From Ligula intestinalis (lineage: Eukaryota; Platyhelminthes; Cestoda; Diphyllobothriidea; Diphyllobothriidae): 64,000 bases of DNA. The position numbers and the translations under genes were made by a program. The first letter of the stretch is position 1; the number at the start of each line of letters is the position of its first letter. The stretch spans positions 24,992,335 to 25,056,334 of the forward strand of contig JAYGXS010000009.1 in assembly GCA_036362985.1 (NCBI GenBank), given 5' to 3'. Below are positions 12,309-22,587 of the stretch, piece after piece. The notes beneath the pieces were generated by a model. That model was not told where the DNA came from. It worked only from the letters and a program-made list of their open reading frames with translations, and ran no database searches.

Positions 12309-12572
12309 GTAAGTGAGTACAAATGATGCTTGAATTTCTTCACCTGAATTTCTGTTGACGCATACCTTCTGATGTTCTCTCCTATAACATTTCTTGTTGG
12401 TCCTTTTTTTAGACGCCTGCACCGAAAGACCGTGTGCGTCATTGATCTGATTGAAGATGACTTGTGCGAAAATGCAGCCGGACTTCAAATCTATCAAACA
12501 CAGGCGGTTCTTCTCTATTGTTGTTTGCCACAAATAAACGAATTCATTCATTCTTCCGTCCATGTGCGGTGA

Positions 12573-14459
12573 TTCTACGCAATGTATATCTGTAAAGTCG
12601 CTGGTTGTCCTTAATAATTTTTGTGCTCTACCAAAGCCTCTGTCTGAAAGAGAGTGGATAAGTTCTCGTGTCTAAAGCGTGTCTCTTACCACACTTAATG
12701 GAATTTTTTGAATAGAAAGGTGCACCTATTACAACCACGTAGTTGTAATGAGTGCCGCTGTGCTGTGGACTAACCTCTCGTACCGTCGCCATTCTATATA
12801 CAGTGTTCGAAGTTCAGATTCTCGCACAGTAACTCCAATCTTCGACTGTCATTCTAAATGCAGCCCACAAATCGCATCAAAGTACTTTTCTCTCCGCGCT
12901 CTGGTGGAGACGTTGCTGCGCACCATCGCTCGTGTCCTCTTCCCAGATACTTGCGAAGTACATGCTGATGTTGGTCTAGCGACTGTGTCGCCCACGAACT
13001 GGAAGCTGCTCAGTAGATATCTGAGAAGGAATAGAAAGCTCCCTCGTATTGTTTGTGGGCCCAAGCCTACCAAACTGTCCAGGAATTTTTTCAGTCCGGT
13101 GGTGGCCTTGGGTGTCTGTCGGCCCTCAAGTGGAGCGGCATATAAGGACAGGAATCTGACCTAAGAACGACGACGCCTGTCAATCCCTCGATATCTGCCT
13201 TTCGATTTGTTTAATTTACTGGTAGGACACCAATAGATCTCAAACTATGGCTTGGGTGGCGTCACCAACAACCTGTCGAAATATCCGTATTCATTAGCTG
13301 AAACGGGTCTGCCAATATCTCAGATGACGAATCCGCGACGAATGTTGAAACGTCAGAAAAATAAAAGTATTGTCCCAGCGATCGAGTCGTCTTCTCAATA
13401 TCGGTCTTCTTTCTGTAGGATTGCATTTGGGCGCCCCTTTGATAGTGATAGCGTTCCCGAACGAGCTGCTTAATCAGTATGTTCTCTCGGTGGACGGGAT
13501 TTGAGCCATTTACATAGGGTAACCGGAAAAACACGTCAGGGTTTCAGTGGCATTGCACACTTTTCAGATCTTCATTTAATGAAGATCTGCCATCATGGGG
13601 TCGGCTCGTCATAGCAATACAAGTCGACCAGATGCGGCACAGTTATCATTCCTGAACAGCGTTGGAGTTGCTAGACTAAATTGCTACTTGCTATAACGAA
13701 ATTGAAGAGATGGATGATGCTCTGCAGGCAGCCACTATTGTTCCTCTGCGCTCTTAGTATACCTGAATATCGAAAATGTATCTTGAGGATGGAGATTGGT
13801 GACACTTTGTTGGTATATAGTTTTTCAAGGTAAAAAAATAGTTCCTATTGAGTTTGATGTAACAGGCTGGTGGCATCGGTTGCTGTCATGACTCCCATGC
13901 ATGACAGCGACTGTTAGACAACAAACGCGAATGCCCTCCAGTGTCCCGTCTGTTGTCAAGGGCATACCAAAAAACTGATATCACTGATCAACCACGTATT
14001 GACTCATGGGGACTAGAGTGCGATGTTTTTGAAAAAAGTTTCCAACTGCACTTAAGACGTGTGAGGGGCATTTTGGGCGGATAATCGGCCTCACAGTTGG
14101 TCACGGAGTTTGATTGCGGTTCTTACCAACAACATGGTACACCTGGCATCCTTCCCATGGTAACGGGTCAATCCAGCACGTGCCCCGGAGCTCAGATGAA
14201 ATTGCATTCTGACTAGATAATTTGATGAAGACAACGAATAAAAATGGCGGGAAAGTTTTGGGCAAAATAGTAAGTAGCTCTATGTTGTTGTTTCCGGGAG
14301 GGAGGGGGATGTATCCGCCACTGGCCACTGCAATAGATTTCTTTGCGCTCAGAGTTTGATGATATCTCCCGAAAACTAGTATTCTGTGAGGCTCAGCCTG
14401 TATACTATAATTACTAAGACCTGCAAATTGTATATGGAGGATATGGCTTGCCACGCCAT
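12573..14459. other. Unassigned duplicated sequence with a Penelope-like tail motif
   Basis: Aligned with about 37,320-39,209. Open frames on both strands (e.g. 12,748-13,164 +, 13,262-13,534 -) exist but match no family I know. Around 13,317-13,375, 'CAGATGACGAATCC', 'GAAACGTCAG' and an A-rich run follow the pattern of Penelope 3' ends. Copy 2 has an open frame at 38,663-38,860 with a C2H2-like 'CPVC...HVLTH' arrangement that is broken here. Confidence 0.4.
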
Positions 14460-15400
14460 TTGACAAGCACTTATTATAGGTTATGCAGCTTGTTGCCAGA
14501 TACCGTAAGAGCACAAAGACATAGCGCACAGTGAGGTCGAGAAGATAAAGGAGTGATCAAGACTCAGCGAATGGTCTACTGCAATGTAAAATACCGCCAG
14601 CGCTAAATATGCTACTAGGGTGTCGCGATATTTCTTATGCCTGTATTGACCTCTTATTCTAAGCCATGCTTTCCTCGCACGCCACGGGGACAAGCCACAT
14701 GTTTGGATTTCCTGTCCACCAGCCCGTGCGCACCAGACTGTGTCAAACCTTCGCTTAAGGCCACGGACGTATGTTCACTCTGTCCTAACTGACCAAGTAT
14801 GTTCCAAGGCCATTTCGCAAAGTACCCTATTGTGGAGATTGCTTATGATCAGACACTTCCGGAGCCGGTAAATTCATTGCTGGTTGCCGATGACTTCGCC
14901 ACCGGAATGCGATTCTGGACTCGGCCCGCTCATGGCTGGACTGCACTTGTTCGGGAGTCGGTTACCCATTATTCATACTCTACTCGTTCTGCACTTAATG
15001 AAATTGTTCATATCACCCTGACCTTCCACGTCTTATCTACTGTTTTATAATCATTGGGGTACATCTATTAACAAGCTGGACTGCTTCGTATCCTACATAG
15101 TTGGCCCCGACGTTCTCCGTATCCTACAGTGTCGACTCCGACGTCCTCTACACCCTACATGTCGGCGATGCTCACTGCGATTCGTTTTGTTCCAGCCAGA
15201 AGGGACGTAATTCCAGTTGTAGGTGTGAACAGCGCGCACATCCGGCCTGCTCGTCACTTTTATAACAAAACTCATCTTTTGTGTCCCTCGTTAGAGCTAC
15301 AAAGGCTGCGTTGGAGGTGTTTCCATTTTCCCGAAGAGTACTGGTAGAGAATTCCGGTTTCTGTTTAATAGCTAGGCGAAGTTGGCAGGATGGCTGTCTA
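14460..15400. other. Unassigned sequence between duplication and satellite
   Basis: Outside the duplicated block. An 83-codon frame at 14,799-15,050 (+) and shorter ones have no recognisable domain, signal peptide or repeat similarity within the window. I see no gene here. Confidence 0.3.
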
Positions 15401-16092
15401 CGTATGTGATTTGATTTTGTGGGGACCGACGTGGAGCGTGGCAGCAATTTCCACTGCTACACTAGAGTTGACCTGCCATCCCCTGATGAGGCCGACATAG
15501 GCCTTAAAGATTCGTGATGTTGGTCTGTGTTGTCGGTAAAATAACAACATTGTAACTAAAAGTTGGTGAGTAACATATACAATGGGGGTTCCAATTAGCT
15601 CGCTACTCATGACAATGATAGAGGATGGGTACATATCGAAACAAGTCGGAGTAGAATTACCCTATGACATATATAATCCCGATCAAAAACCGACAACAGG
15701 GCGGACCCGTAGCTCTCGGGTTAGAGCGTTGGCCTCTGGCCGGAGAGACGCGAGTTCGAAACCCGAGCGTGGCAGCAATTTCCACTGCTACACTAGAGTT
15801 GACCTGCCATCCCCTGATGAGGCCCACATAGGCTGAAAAGCTTCGTGATGTTGGTCTGTGTTGTCGGTAAAATAACAACATTGTAACTAAAAGTTGGTGA
15901 GTAACATATACAATGGGGGTTCCAATTAGCTCGCTACTCAGGACAATGATAGAGGATGGGTACATATCAAAACAAGTCGGAGTAGAATTACCCTATGACA
16001 TATAATCCCGATGAAAAACCGACAACAGGGCGGACCCGTAGCTCAAGGGTTAGAGTGTTGGCCTCTGGCCGGAGAGACGCGAGTTCGAAACT

Positions 16093-16173
16093 GGAGCTTG
16101 GCAGCAATTTCCACTGCTACACTAGAGTTGACCTGCCATCCCCTGATGAGGCCCACATAGGCTGAAAAGCTTC
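16093..16173 (+). ncRNA. Hammerhead-ribozyme-like motif, satellite unit 2
   Basis: Core strand 'CTGATGA' at 16,143-16,149 is followed by a stem II candidate ('GGCC...GGC' with a closing G-U) and 'GAAAA' at 16,164-16,168. Stem III pairs 'GGAGCT' (16,093-16,098) with 'AGCTTC' around one extra core A, leaving U16,099 at the cleavage position. Stem I can pair GGCAG (16,100-16,104) with CTGCC, but leaves an 'ATCCC' bulge before the core. Order and loop sequence ('TTCCACTGCTA') resemble the Schistosoma hammerhead. The extra A and the bulge make self-cleavage uncertain. Confidence 0.5.
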
Positions 16174-16752
16174 GTGATGTTGGTCTGTGTTGTCGGTAAA
16201 ATAACAACTTTGTTGCGAATAGTTGGCGAGTGACATATAAAATTGGGGTTCCAATTAGCTCGCTACTCATGACAATGATAGAGGATGAGTACATCCTGAA
16301 ACAGATCGGAGTAGAATAACCCTATGACATATATAGTCCCGATCAAAAACTGACAACACGGCGGACCTGTAGCTCAAGGGTTAGAGCTTTGGCCTCTGGC
16401 CAGAGAGACGCGAGTTCTAAATTCGAGCGTGCCAGAAATTTCCACTGCTACACTAGAGTTGACCTGCCATCACCTGATGAGGCCCATATAGGCCTTAAAG
16501 TTTCGTGATGTTGGTCTGTGTTGTCGGTAAAATCATAACATTGTTACTAATAGTTGGCGAGTGACAAATACAATTGGGCTTCCAAAGAGCTCGCTACTCA
16601 TGACAATGATAGAGGATGGGTACATATCGAAACAAGTCGGAGTAGAATTACCCTATGACATATAATCCCGATGAAAAACCGACAACAGCGCGGACCCGTA
16701 GCTCAAGGGTTAGAGTGTTGGCCTCTGGCCGGAGAGACGCGAGTTCGAAACT

Positions 16753-16833
16753 GGAGCTTGGCAGCAATTTGCACTGCTACACTAGAGTTGACCTGCCATC
16801 ATCTGATGAGGCCCACATAGGCTGAAAAGCTTC
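16753..16833 (+). ncRNA. Hammerhead-ribozyme-like motif, satellite unit 4
   Basis: Same arrangement exactly 660 bases after unit 2: 'CTGATGA' at 16,803-16,809, GAAAA, and the same stem III strands. The stem I loop differs by one base ('TTGCACTGC'). The intervening units 3 and 5 have 'TTAAAG' in place of GAAAA and lack the stem III match, so they are probably inactive. Confidence 0.5.
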
Positions 16834-17401
16834 GTGATGTTGGTCTGTGTTGTCGGTAAACTAACAAAATTGTTGCGAATGGTTGGCGAGTGACATATAA
16901 AATTGGGGTTCCAATTAGCTCGCTACTCATGACAATGATAGAGGATGAGTACATCCTGAAACAGATCGGAGTAGAATAACCCTATGACATGTATAGTCCC
17001 CATCAAAAACTGACAACACGGCGGACCCGTAGCTCAAGGGTTAGAGCTTTGAACTCTGGCCAGAGAGACGCGAGTTCTAAATTCGAGCGTGCCAGCAATT
17101 TCCACTGCTACACTAGAGTTGACCTGCCATCACCTGATGAGGCCCACATAGGGCTTAAAGATTTGTGATGTTGGTCTGTTTTGTCGGTAAAATCATAACA
17201 TTGTTACTAATAGTTGGCAAGTGACATATACAATTATGGTTCCAATTAGCTCGCTTCTCATGACAATGATGGAGGATGAGTACATCCTAAAAACAGATCG
17301 GAGTAGAATTTCCCTATGTCATATATAGTCCCGATCAAAAACCGGCAACACGGCGGACCCGTAGCTCAAGGGTTAGAGCGTTGGCCTCTGGCCGGAGAGA
17401 C

Positions 17402-17842
17402 NNNNNNNNNNNNNNNNNNNNNNNNNNNNNNNNNNNNNNNNNNNNNNNNNNNNNNNNNNNNNNNNNNNNNNNNNNNNNNNNNNNNNNNNNNNNNNNNNNN
17501 NNNNNNNNNNNNNNNNNNNNNNNNNNNNNNNNNNNNNNNNNNNNNNNNNNNNNNNNNNNNNNNNNNNNNNNNNNNNNNNNNNNNNNNNNNNNNNNNNNNN
17601 NNNNNNNNNNNNNNNNNNNNNNNNNNNNNNNNNNNNNNNNNNNNNNNNNNNNNNNNNNNNNNNNNNNNNNNNNNNNNNNNNNNNNNNNNNNNNNNNNNNN
17701 NNNNNNNNNNNNNNNNNNNNNNNNNNNNNNNNNNNNNNNNNNNNNNNNNNNNNNNNNNNNNNNNNNNNNNNNNNNNNNNNNNNNNNNNNNNNNNNNNNNN
17801 NNNNNNNNNNNNNNNNNNNNNNNNNNNNNNNNNNNNNNNNNN
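17402..17842. other. Assembly gap (441 N)
   Basis: A run of N begins inside a satellite monomer, in its tRNA-like part. The gap probably hides further monomers, and its true length is unknown. Confidence 0.99.
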
Positions 17843-18005
17843 AGTATAAGTTAACACGAAATCTGCAGTTGCTTTGTCCATTTAAACGTCAATTCGTCCT
17901 TTGACCATTTGGTATGAACAACTGGCATATAGAGTAGGATCGGGCGAGTTTATGCATTTCGGGTATCCACCAATAGAGTTGAGGATGCGAGGCAAGATTA
18001 CATAC

Positions 18006-18121
18006 CTCCACTGTTGCAATATATCCAGAAATATCTTGATGGGCATGATGTTTTTATTAACTCTTGCGAACCCAAATACAAGTAAGCATACCCCATGAAT
18101 CACAAGCAGAAAATATTTCAT
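18006..18121 (-). other. Candidate first exon encoding a signal peptide
   Basis: On the minus strand an ATG at 18,121 opens 'MKYFLLVIHGVCLLVFGFA', a convincing signal peptide. A good donor ('GAG|GTATGT') lies after 116 bases at 18,006. The unspliced frame runs on to 17,882. An AT-rich TATA-like stretch lies just upstream. Any downstream exons would fall in the gap or satellite to the left, so the gene cannot be completed. Unknown protein. Confidence 0.3.
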
Positions 18122-18129
18122 TTTATAAT

Positions 18130-19790
18130 TTTTAACTTATAATGCTTTAAACAATGCGCCTGCCTATAACCAAATATTTACTAGGCGCATGTAAGAATCA
18201 GGAGTGATTGGAAGATGTTAATAATTTATTTGCCCCAGTTCTGAAAAACTCGGCAGCGTCGGTGGGATTCAACAGCACGCAGGAAACGCCCTAGCAAACA
18301 GAGCTCTCATGACTTATCATCAGCCTACACGGTTTACAATGTAAACTAATACATTCCAAATATGGGGGGCTCATTCATTTTATAGATTTTCGCTGACTTC
18401 CATGCATCTCCTTGAATAGTAAAGCGTTCATTCAGCCTTTATTTAATTTGAAGCGTAGGACTGGTTCACATTTTAATCGTGTGAGGCACATATCAACCCC
18501 CACGCAACGTTTGTGCACGTGTTGCAATTAACACGTTTCCTTCCATTTACTTCCGGCCCATAAAACGCAAGCATAATTAAGTCTAGTTTTGTGGGCCCCG
18601 GTCTTTGCCATGAGTATGTAACCTTTCTGGTATTTTATGCATGTAGGCTGTCAGGAACATTTTAGGACAGCAGAATTCTCTTTTCCCTAGCTAGAAAATA
18701 TGAAAGGGGTTTTCTGCTGTACAAATAGTAAAAATGGAACATTCAATGCAATTAGGAAAACGTGTATAGAAGCTCATTCTCTTCCCTACGCCTTGGTGGT
18801 GCTAGCTAGGGGGATGGTAACTTGGCTGCTAACCGCTCTAAGAGCTGTGGTTTGGAATATTTCTAACTGATGGTAATTTCGGAGTGCAGGGTCAGCAGAG
18901 TTTGTATTGTACTCTGTGGAGTGGCTGCGTGGCAGATCGAGAGTCAAGCTTCGCTTGATGCTTCTTTGTGTGACCTTTATGGCACGCTCGCTAAACCGGG
19001 ATTCGAGCAATCCCGCTGATGTGGAGTGATTTTCTGTTTTCCTTGTCCCACACTGCCTGGGCCCGTGCCCTCTTCTATTGTTGGTCTTCTTTATTTGGTC
19101 ATGAAACCGTAAGTTGATGAGTGAGAGAGGAGAGAATGAGGCAGTTGCCACGCACCTATAGTTTTACGAGTCAGATAAAAATCTGCACATGAAATTTTAG
19201 TGTCTGCGGGTGCATAAGTTATTTAAGAAATACGTAAGTCAGCTTTAATATCCAAGGGATTTTTCTGCTCTTCAAAATTAACAAAATTATTTTCAGATTA
19301 ACCAAAGTGACAGTACACGGGCTATTATCTGACTACTTAAGATGCTCAGTTGAACACCTTTAGGTTAATGCCCGCATTTCAGTTTGCTTGGGTGGCTTTC
19401 ATAATATAAGCGCTTAATGTCAATATCGATCCGATTTTAGAATAAATGGCTGATCAATTGTTTATTCCATTGGTTATCTCGGTGGTCGTATGGATTATTT
19501 TGCACTTAATCAGCCGCTAGCATTCACCTCCGTCAATTTTTTGCAGGATTTCTGTCAGCTTGCTTCCTCTTCCGGTGTCTTCGCAACGTAGCTGTCTTTG
19601 CATATACATATAAATTACCATGTTTCGATAACAGTCCTTCAAATGGTTCATCATGGAAAACAAACCTTGTATGGTCGTAAAACGTAACCCCCATTTATGC
19701 TATTTAGCTGTTGTTTTTTCAAATTATTTCGTCGATTTTTATATTGAGATCATATAACAGAAACGGCAAAGGGAAATTTGCCCTGTCAGC
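18130..19790. other. Unassigned sequence
   Basis: Largely AT-rich. A 121-codon minus-strand frame (18,786-19,151) is Ser/Thr/Arg-rich with no recognised domain and may be an uncatalogued repeat. Nothing else is supported. Confidence 0.3.
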
Positions 19791-19935
19791 TTAATCCCCG
19801 GATCCCCACGCAGAAATTCCTGGGAGATTGGGGGTGACGATGAGGATTCGATGGGAGTGAGGACGGGTTTCAGCCCGCATATCTCCGTCCTCACCCCCCA
19901 TCGTCATCCCCGGATCTCCTCGTCAAAATTCCGAG
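19790..19935. repeat. Imperfect inverted repeat (G-rich / C-rich hairpin)
   Basis: A purine-rich arm ('GGGGGTGACGATGAGG', 'GATGGGAGTGAGGACGGG') is followed after a short loop by its imperfect reverse complement ('CCGTCCTCACCCCCCATCG', 'TCATCCCCGGATC'). The arms are ~50 bases and the base composition contrasts with the AT-rich surroundings. Function unknown. Confidence 0.6.
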
Positions 19936-20280
19936 AAGGACATGCATATTCTCAAATTATCCGTAAAAGTATTATACAATACCACCTAAAAACGCAATTG
20001 AAGTTCAAAATAGTCAAAAAATGAGTTAGATTGTCTTTTAGGCCCGTCTAAAGCATTCTGGAAATACGGGTTGCGAAATAATACATATTCCTTAAACATC
20101 AACCACGGATACACCCGCATCCCTCGTCGTCATCCTCGCCCAGTTTTGGGCGTGTGCTGGCAGAGTGGGGACATACCGGCAGTATGGTATAACATACAAT
20201 ACGTAACAAATATATGAAATAAATCCAGCAAAGAAAAGGGAGCCCGCAATCGCTATTTCGGGCTTATTGACCGTTATCAG

Positions 20281-20379
20281 CCAGTCATACCCAATCCCAG
20301 GTGTGAATCGCCCGGGATTCTAACTCGGGGCCTTCGGTAATTGAGTCAACCACTCAACCATTGTACCAAGTGTTCGTTG
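20281..20379 (-). repeat. tRNA-derived SINE-like head
   Basis: Reading the minus strand, 'TGGTTGAGTGGTTGAC' fits the Pol III box A and 'GAGTTAGAATCCCGG' fits box B at tRNA-like spacing (~35 bases). The ends cannot pair as an acceptor stem, so it is not a functional tRNA. The SINE body is not delimited. Confidence 0.5.
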
Positions 20380-21290
20380 TTTTTTCATGTGAGATCAGAA
20401 ATCTGAAGAATATGACCTATCTATTTTGTTGCATCGTACTAGTTACTAGGTGGTTGCCTCCGCCGACATATTCATCATCATCTTGGTTTCAACCGTCCAA
20501 GCAAAGAACACATGACACAACGGTAAAGTGGTAAATTCAATGGCCAAAGGTCCCATTTTCGAATTCATAGTTATCCACACTTGGGTTTGAGTACCACCTC
20601 TTCAAGGCCAAAGCAAACCTTTAAACCCTCCCTTAATACCAATGACTACAAACATACTACTTCCTTGATTTCAATGGAGCTTTTATTTACACTAAAGGTA
20701 GGCCAGACGAATATTTCAAAGCGGATATGCAGTGAACGTTTTGTACGCTGCTATTCCGTAAGCGCCTCACCTTACCAACCATTCATGCTTCGTAGATATG
20801 TTTAATGCAATTTTGCATAACGAGAGCGAACTGTAACATTTTTTGCACATTTCACTACATTTTATGCATTCCTATACCGTTTCAATTAAGTTTTTAAGGG
20901 CTTCTGTCATTTATTACAAATATGCTGACTGATGCCAACTAATTCGACACATAATCAATTGAATTACAGCTTTCAAAAGGAAAATACTGGGTAACGTTTT
21001 ATTCCGTGTGGAAGCGTTAGCTGATTCACGAAAAATGACAGGTGAAATATGATATAACATGGTTCTTATGTGAGCCTGCATAGTTGACATATGTATACAG
21101 TCCTTTAGTGAGGCAAACAGTGGGTGCAGTTTTTAAACCTTCGGAAAAAGTACAACCAACGTTGTCGATAAAAATATCAACCTGACAGAAACCATCCTTT
21201 CAAAAACTATTCAGTGTCCGATAGACTGAAACAACTGGAATACAGGATATAGTAGACACTATTGACAGCTAGTAAATTAAATGCATCCGT
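20380..21290. other. Unassigned sequence
   Basis: AT-rich. A 74-codon frame at 20,581-20,805 has no recognisable feature. No gene or named repeat seen. Confidence 0.3.
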
Positions 21291-21600
21291 TCATAGATAT
21301 AACGCACCATTAGATATGCTTTGCAGGATATAAATCGTGCTTCCACCTACAAGAGGTAAATTTTGCGCACTACAGTATAGACATTCCAAATTTTCCGTTG
21401 TATTTGCATGGATGCCCGTGGGCGCCTGTTGCTGGAGGACTACACCTAGGGCGCATTTGAAGGCATCGGCAACAATGGAGAACGGAGCATCAATTATAGA
21501 GTGGATGAAGGCAATCCTTACCACAAGAACCTTCTTGACGCGACTGAAAGCACCTACGGCCCACAGATACATCAATACGGCAATATTTTTTATTACTTAT
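21291..21600 (-). pseudogene. Ty3/gypsy RNase H fragment
   Basis: The minus-strand frame contains 'FSRVKKVLVVRIAFIH', 'FSIVADAFKCALGVVLQQQ', matching the RT connection and the start of gypsy RNase H (family pattern 'vvaDASkyGvGavL'). It lies just beyond the gag-protease remnant in the same orientation, so both may derive from one broken element. Confidence 0.65.
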
Positions 21601-21751
21601 TTGTTCAAACTGCACCAGTTTACCTCTAAACAACTGATTGTTTCTTGTCTACAAACTAACCATATATTGCGAAAGCGATGGTGCATGTACTGACGTTCGA
21701 AGAGTCAAGAACCGCACCGCACGAGAAATGTGACTACGGAAGTAGTGTATG

Positions 21752-22220
21752 TGCCCATCTGTATGCATTTATATATGGACTTAGAGAGAAATGTTAGAAC
21801 GGTGGCCAAAAGGCTGCGATATTCCCGTCTGACTAACGCCTCATGTGAGCCCCGAAGGAAGAACACAACAAGAGTGGGTAGAAACCAGAAGTCTTGGAAA
21901 AACCTGGTACAGCATAATTTAAGCAAGCAAATGCATATATACAGTTTGGACCAATTAAATGCTGGTCAAAAGAAAGTCATGACTTCATTGGCTGAATGAG
22001 TCATGCAGTGGGCGTGCTCTACCGATTGAGCTAGCCAGGCGCAAGTGCGCCAGTCAATGCACTTTGCGTGTGGGCGGCCTGGCTGGTTGTCTTGTTCACC
22101 AGCCGCGCTGTCGCCACCGGCATGTGCGTGCCGTAAATGCACTCTGCGTTGGTGGACCGGAACAGACGTTTGGCGTGGGAACGTTGTTCGGACAGTGTAC
22201 ACTTAAGCGGGCCCGTAACA
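21752..22220 (-). repeat. Direct repeat A (putative LTR)
   Basis: 469 bases that recur at 23,789-24,270 in the same orientation. On the minus strand it begins 'TGTTACGGGCCC' and ends 'GATGGGCA', i.e. TG...CA as in LTRs, and the pair brackets a minus-strand gag-protease. No matching target duplication is visible outside the pair. A tRNA-like D-arm ('TAGCTCAATCGGTAGAGC') lies inside (about 22,015-22,045). Calling it an LTR is an inference. Confidence 0.6.
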
Positions 22221-22587
22221 CTTCCCCTGTTGGAGCTGAATCGTAAGTTTCGAGCCGCGGGTTCAGTTGTAGCGGAACGCTATGCACACTTTTCCGGCCT
22301 GGTCGTCTAGAGGCTGAAGTTCGTGCATTGTTAGAACAGGGGTCCCTCGTGGAGAGGTCTGGGGAGTCGTCGGTAGTCTTGAAATAGGAGGGTTGACACT
22401 TTGTTGGGGCACAACTTCTTTTTCGCGCGCCACTGTGAGTTGATCGACCGGGTGTTTGACGGGGCTCGAACGTTGCTGGCGCCTTCTGTTCTGGTTCCTC
22501 CTCCTTCTTTTTCTAAGGCACTTTTGCAGGAGGTGGGGGCGTTGACATCAGATTTGTTGTCAGATGGTTTGATTTGGCGGGACTGGG

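Larger units (their letters stand above)
2423..14459 (+). repeat. Segmental duplication, copy 1
   Basis: This stretch aligns in direct orientation with 31,140-39,209 and only starts and stops matching at these points. It contains a LINE 3' end, a gypsy RNase H-integrase remnant and about 5 kb of unnamed sequence. By eye divergence is several percent with many small indels. It is longer than copy 2 mainly because a 4.2-kb LINE (4,089-8,263) is present only here. The shared part includes more than transposon coding sequence, so a duplicated segment or a large composite repeat family are both possible. Confidence 0.75.
15410..17401 (+). repeat. ~330-bp tandem satellite with tRNA-like promoter and hammerhead-like core
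   Basis: The landmark 'GGACCCGTAGCTC' (or near variants) begins at 15,703, 16,032, 16,363, 16,692, 17,023 and 17,355, giving periods of 329-332 bases; a partial unit starts about 15,410. Each full unit has a tRNA-like D-arm/box A ('TAGCTCAAGGGTTAGAGC'), a box B-like 'GAGTTCGAAA', then 'TTCCACTGCTAC' and a hammerhead-like 'CTGATGAG' core. Units 2 and 4, and units 3 and 5, are most alike, giving a ~660-bp dimer. This matches the published design of the Schistosoma Sm-alpha repeat (Pol III promoter plus hammerhead, ~335 bp). The array continues into the assembly gap. Confidence 0.85.

Noticed and set aside
12189..12480. Histone-fold-like reading across the two exon-like segments ('EELEVLFED...' with 'RKTV...DLIEDDL')
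   Set aside because: The second part is in a phase that cannot be joined to the first exon; in the correct phase the frame stops after ten codons.
15703..15775. Genuine tRNA genes in each satellite unit
   Set aside because: Box A and B are good, but the putative acceptor and T-stem strands do not pair, so these are tRNA-derived promoters.
15398..16294. Similar minus-strand frames of ~70-100 codons in successive satellite monomers
   Set aside because: They overlap the Pol III promoter and hammerhead-like region, repeat with the monomer, and are broken in later units; they reflect repeat conservation, not a protein family.
17316..17881. Long frames across 17.3-17.9 kb
   Set aside because: They consist almost entirely of N.
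22015..22045. tRNA gene inside the direct repeat
   Set aside because: Only the D-arm/box A part is tRNA-like; no box B or acceptor pairing follows.
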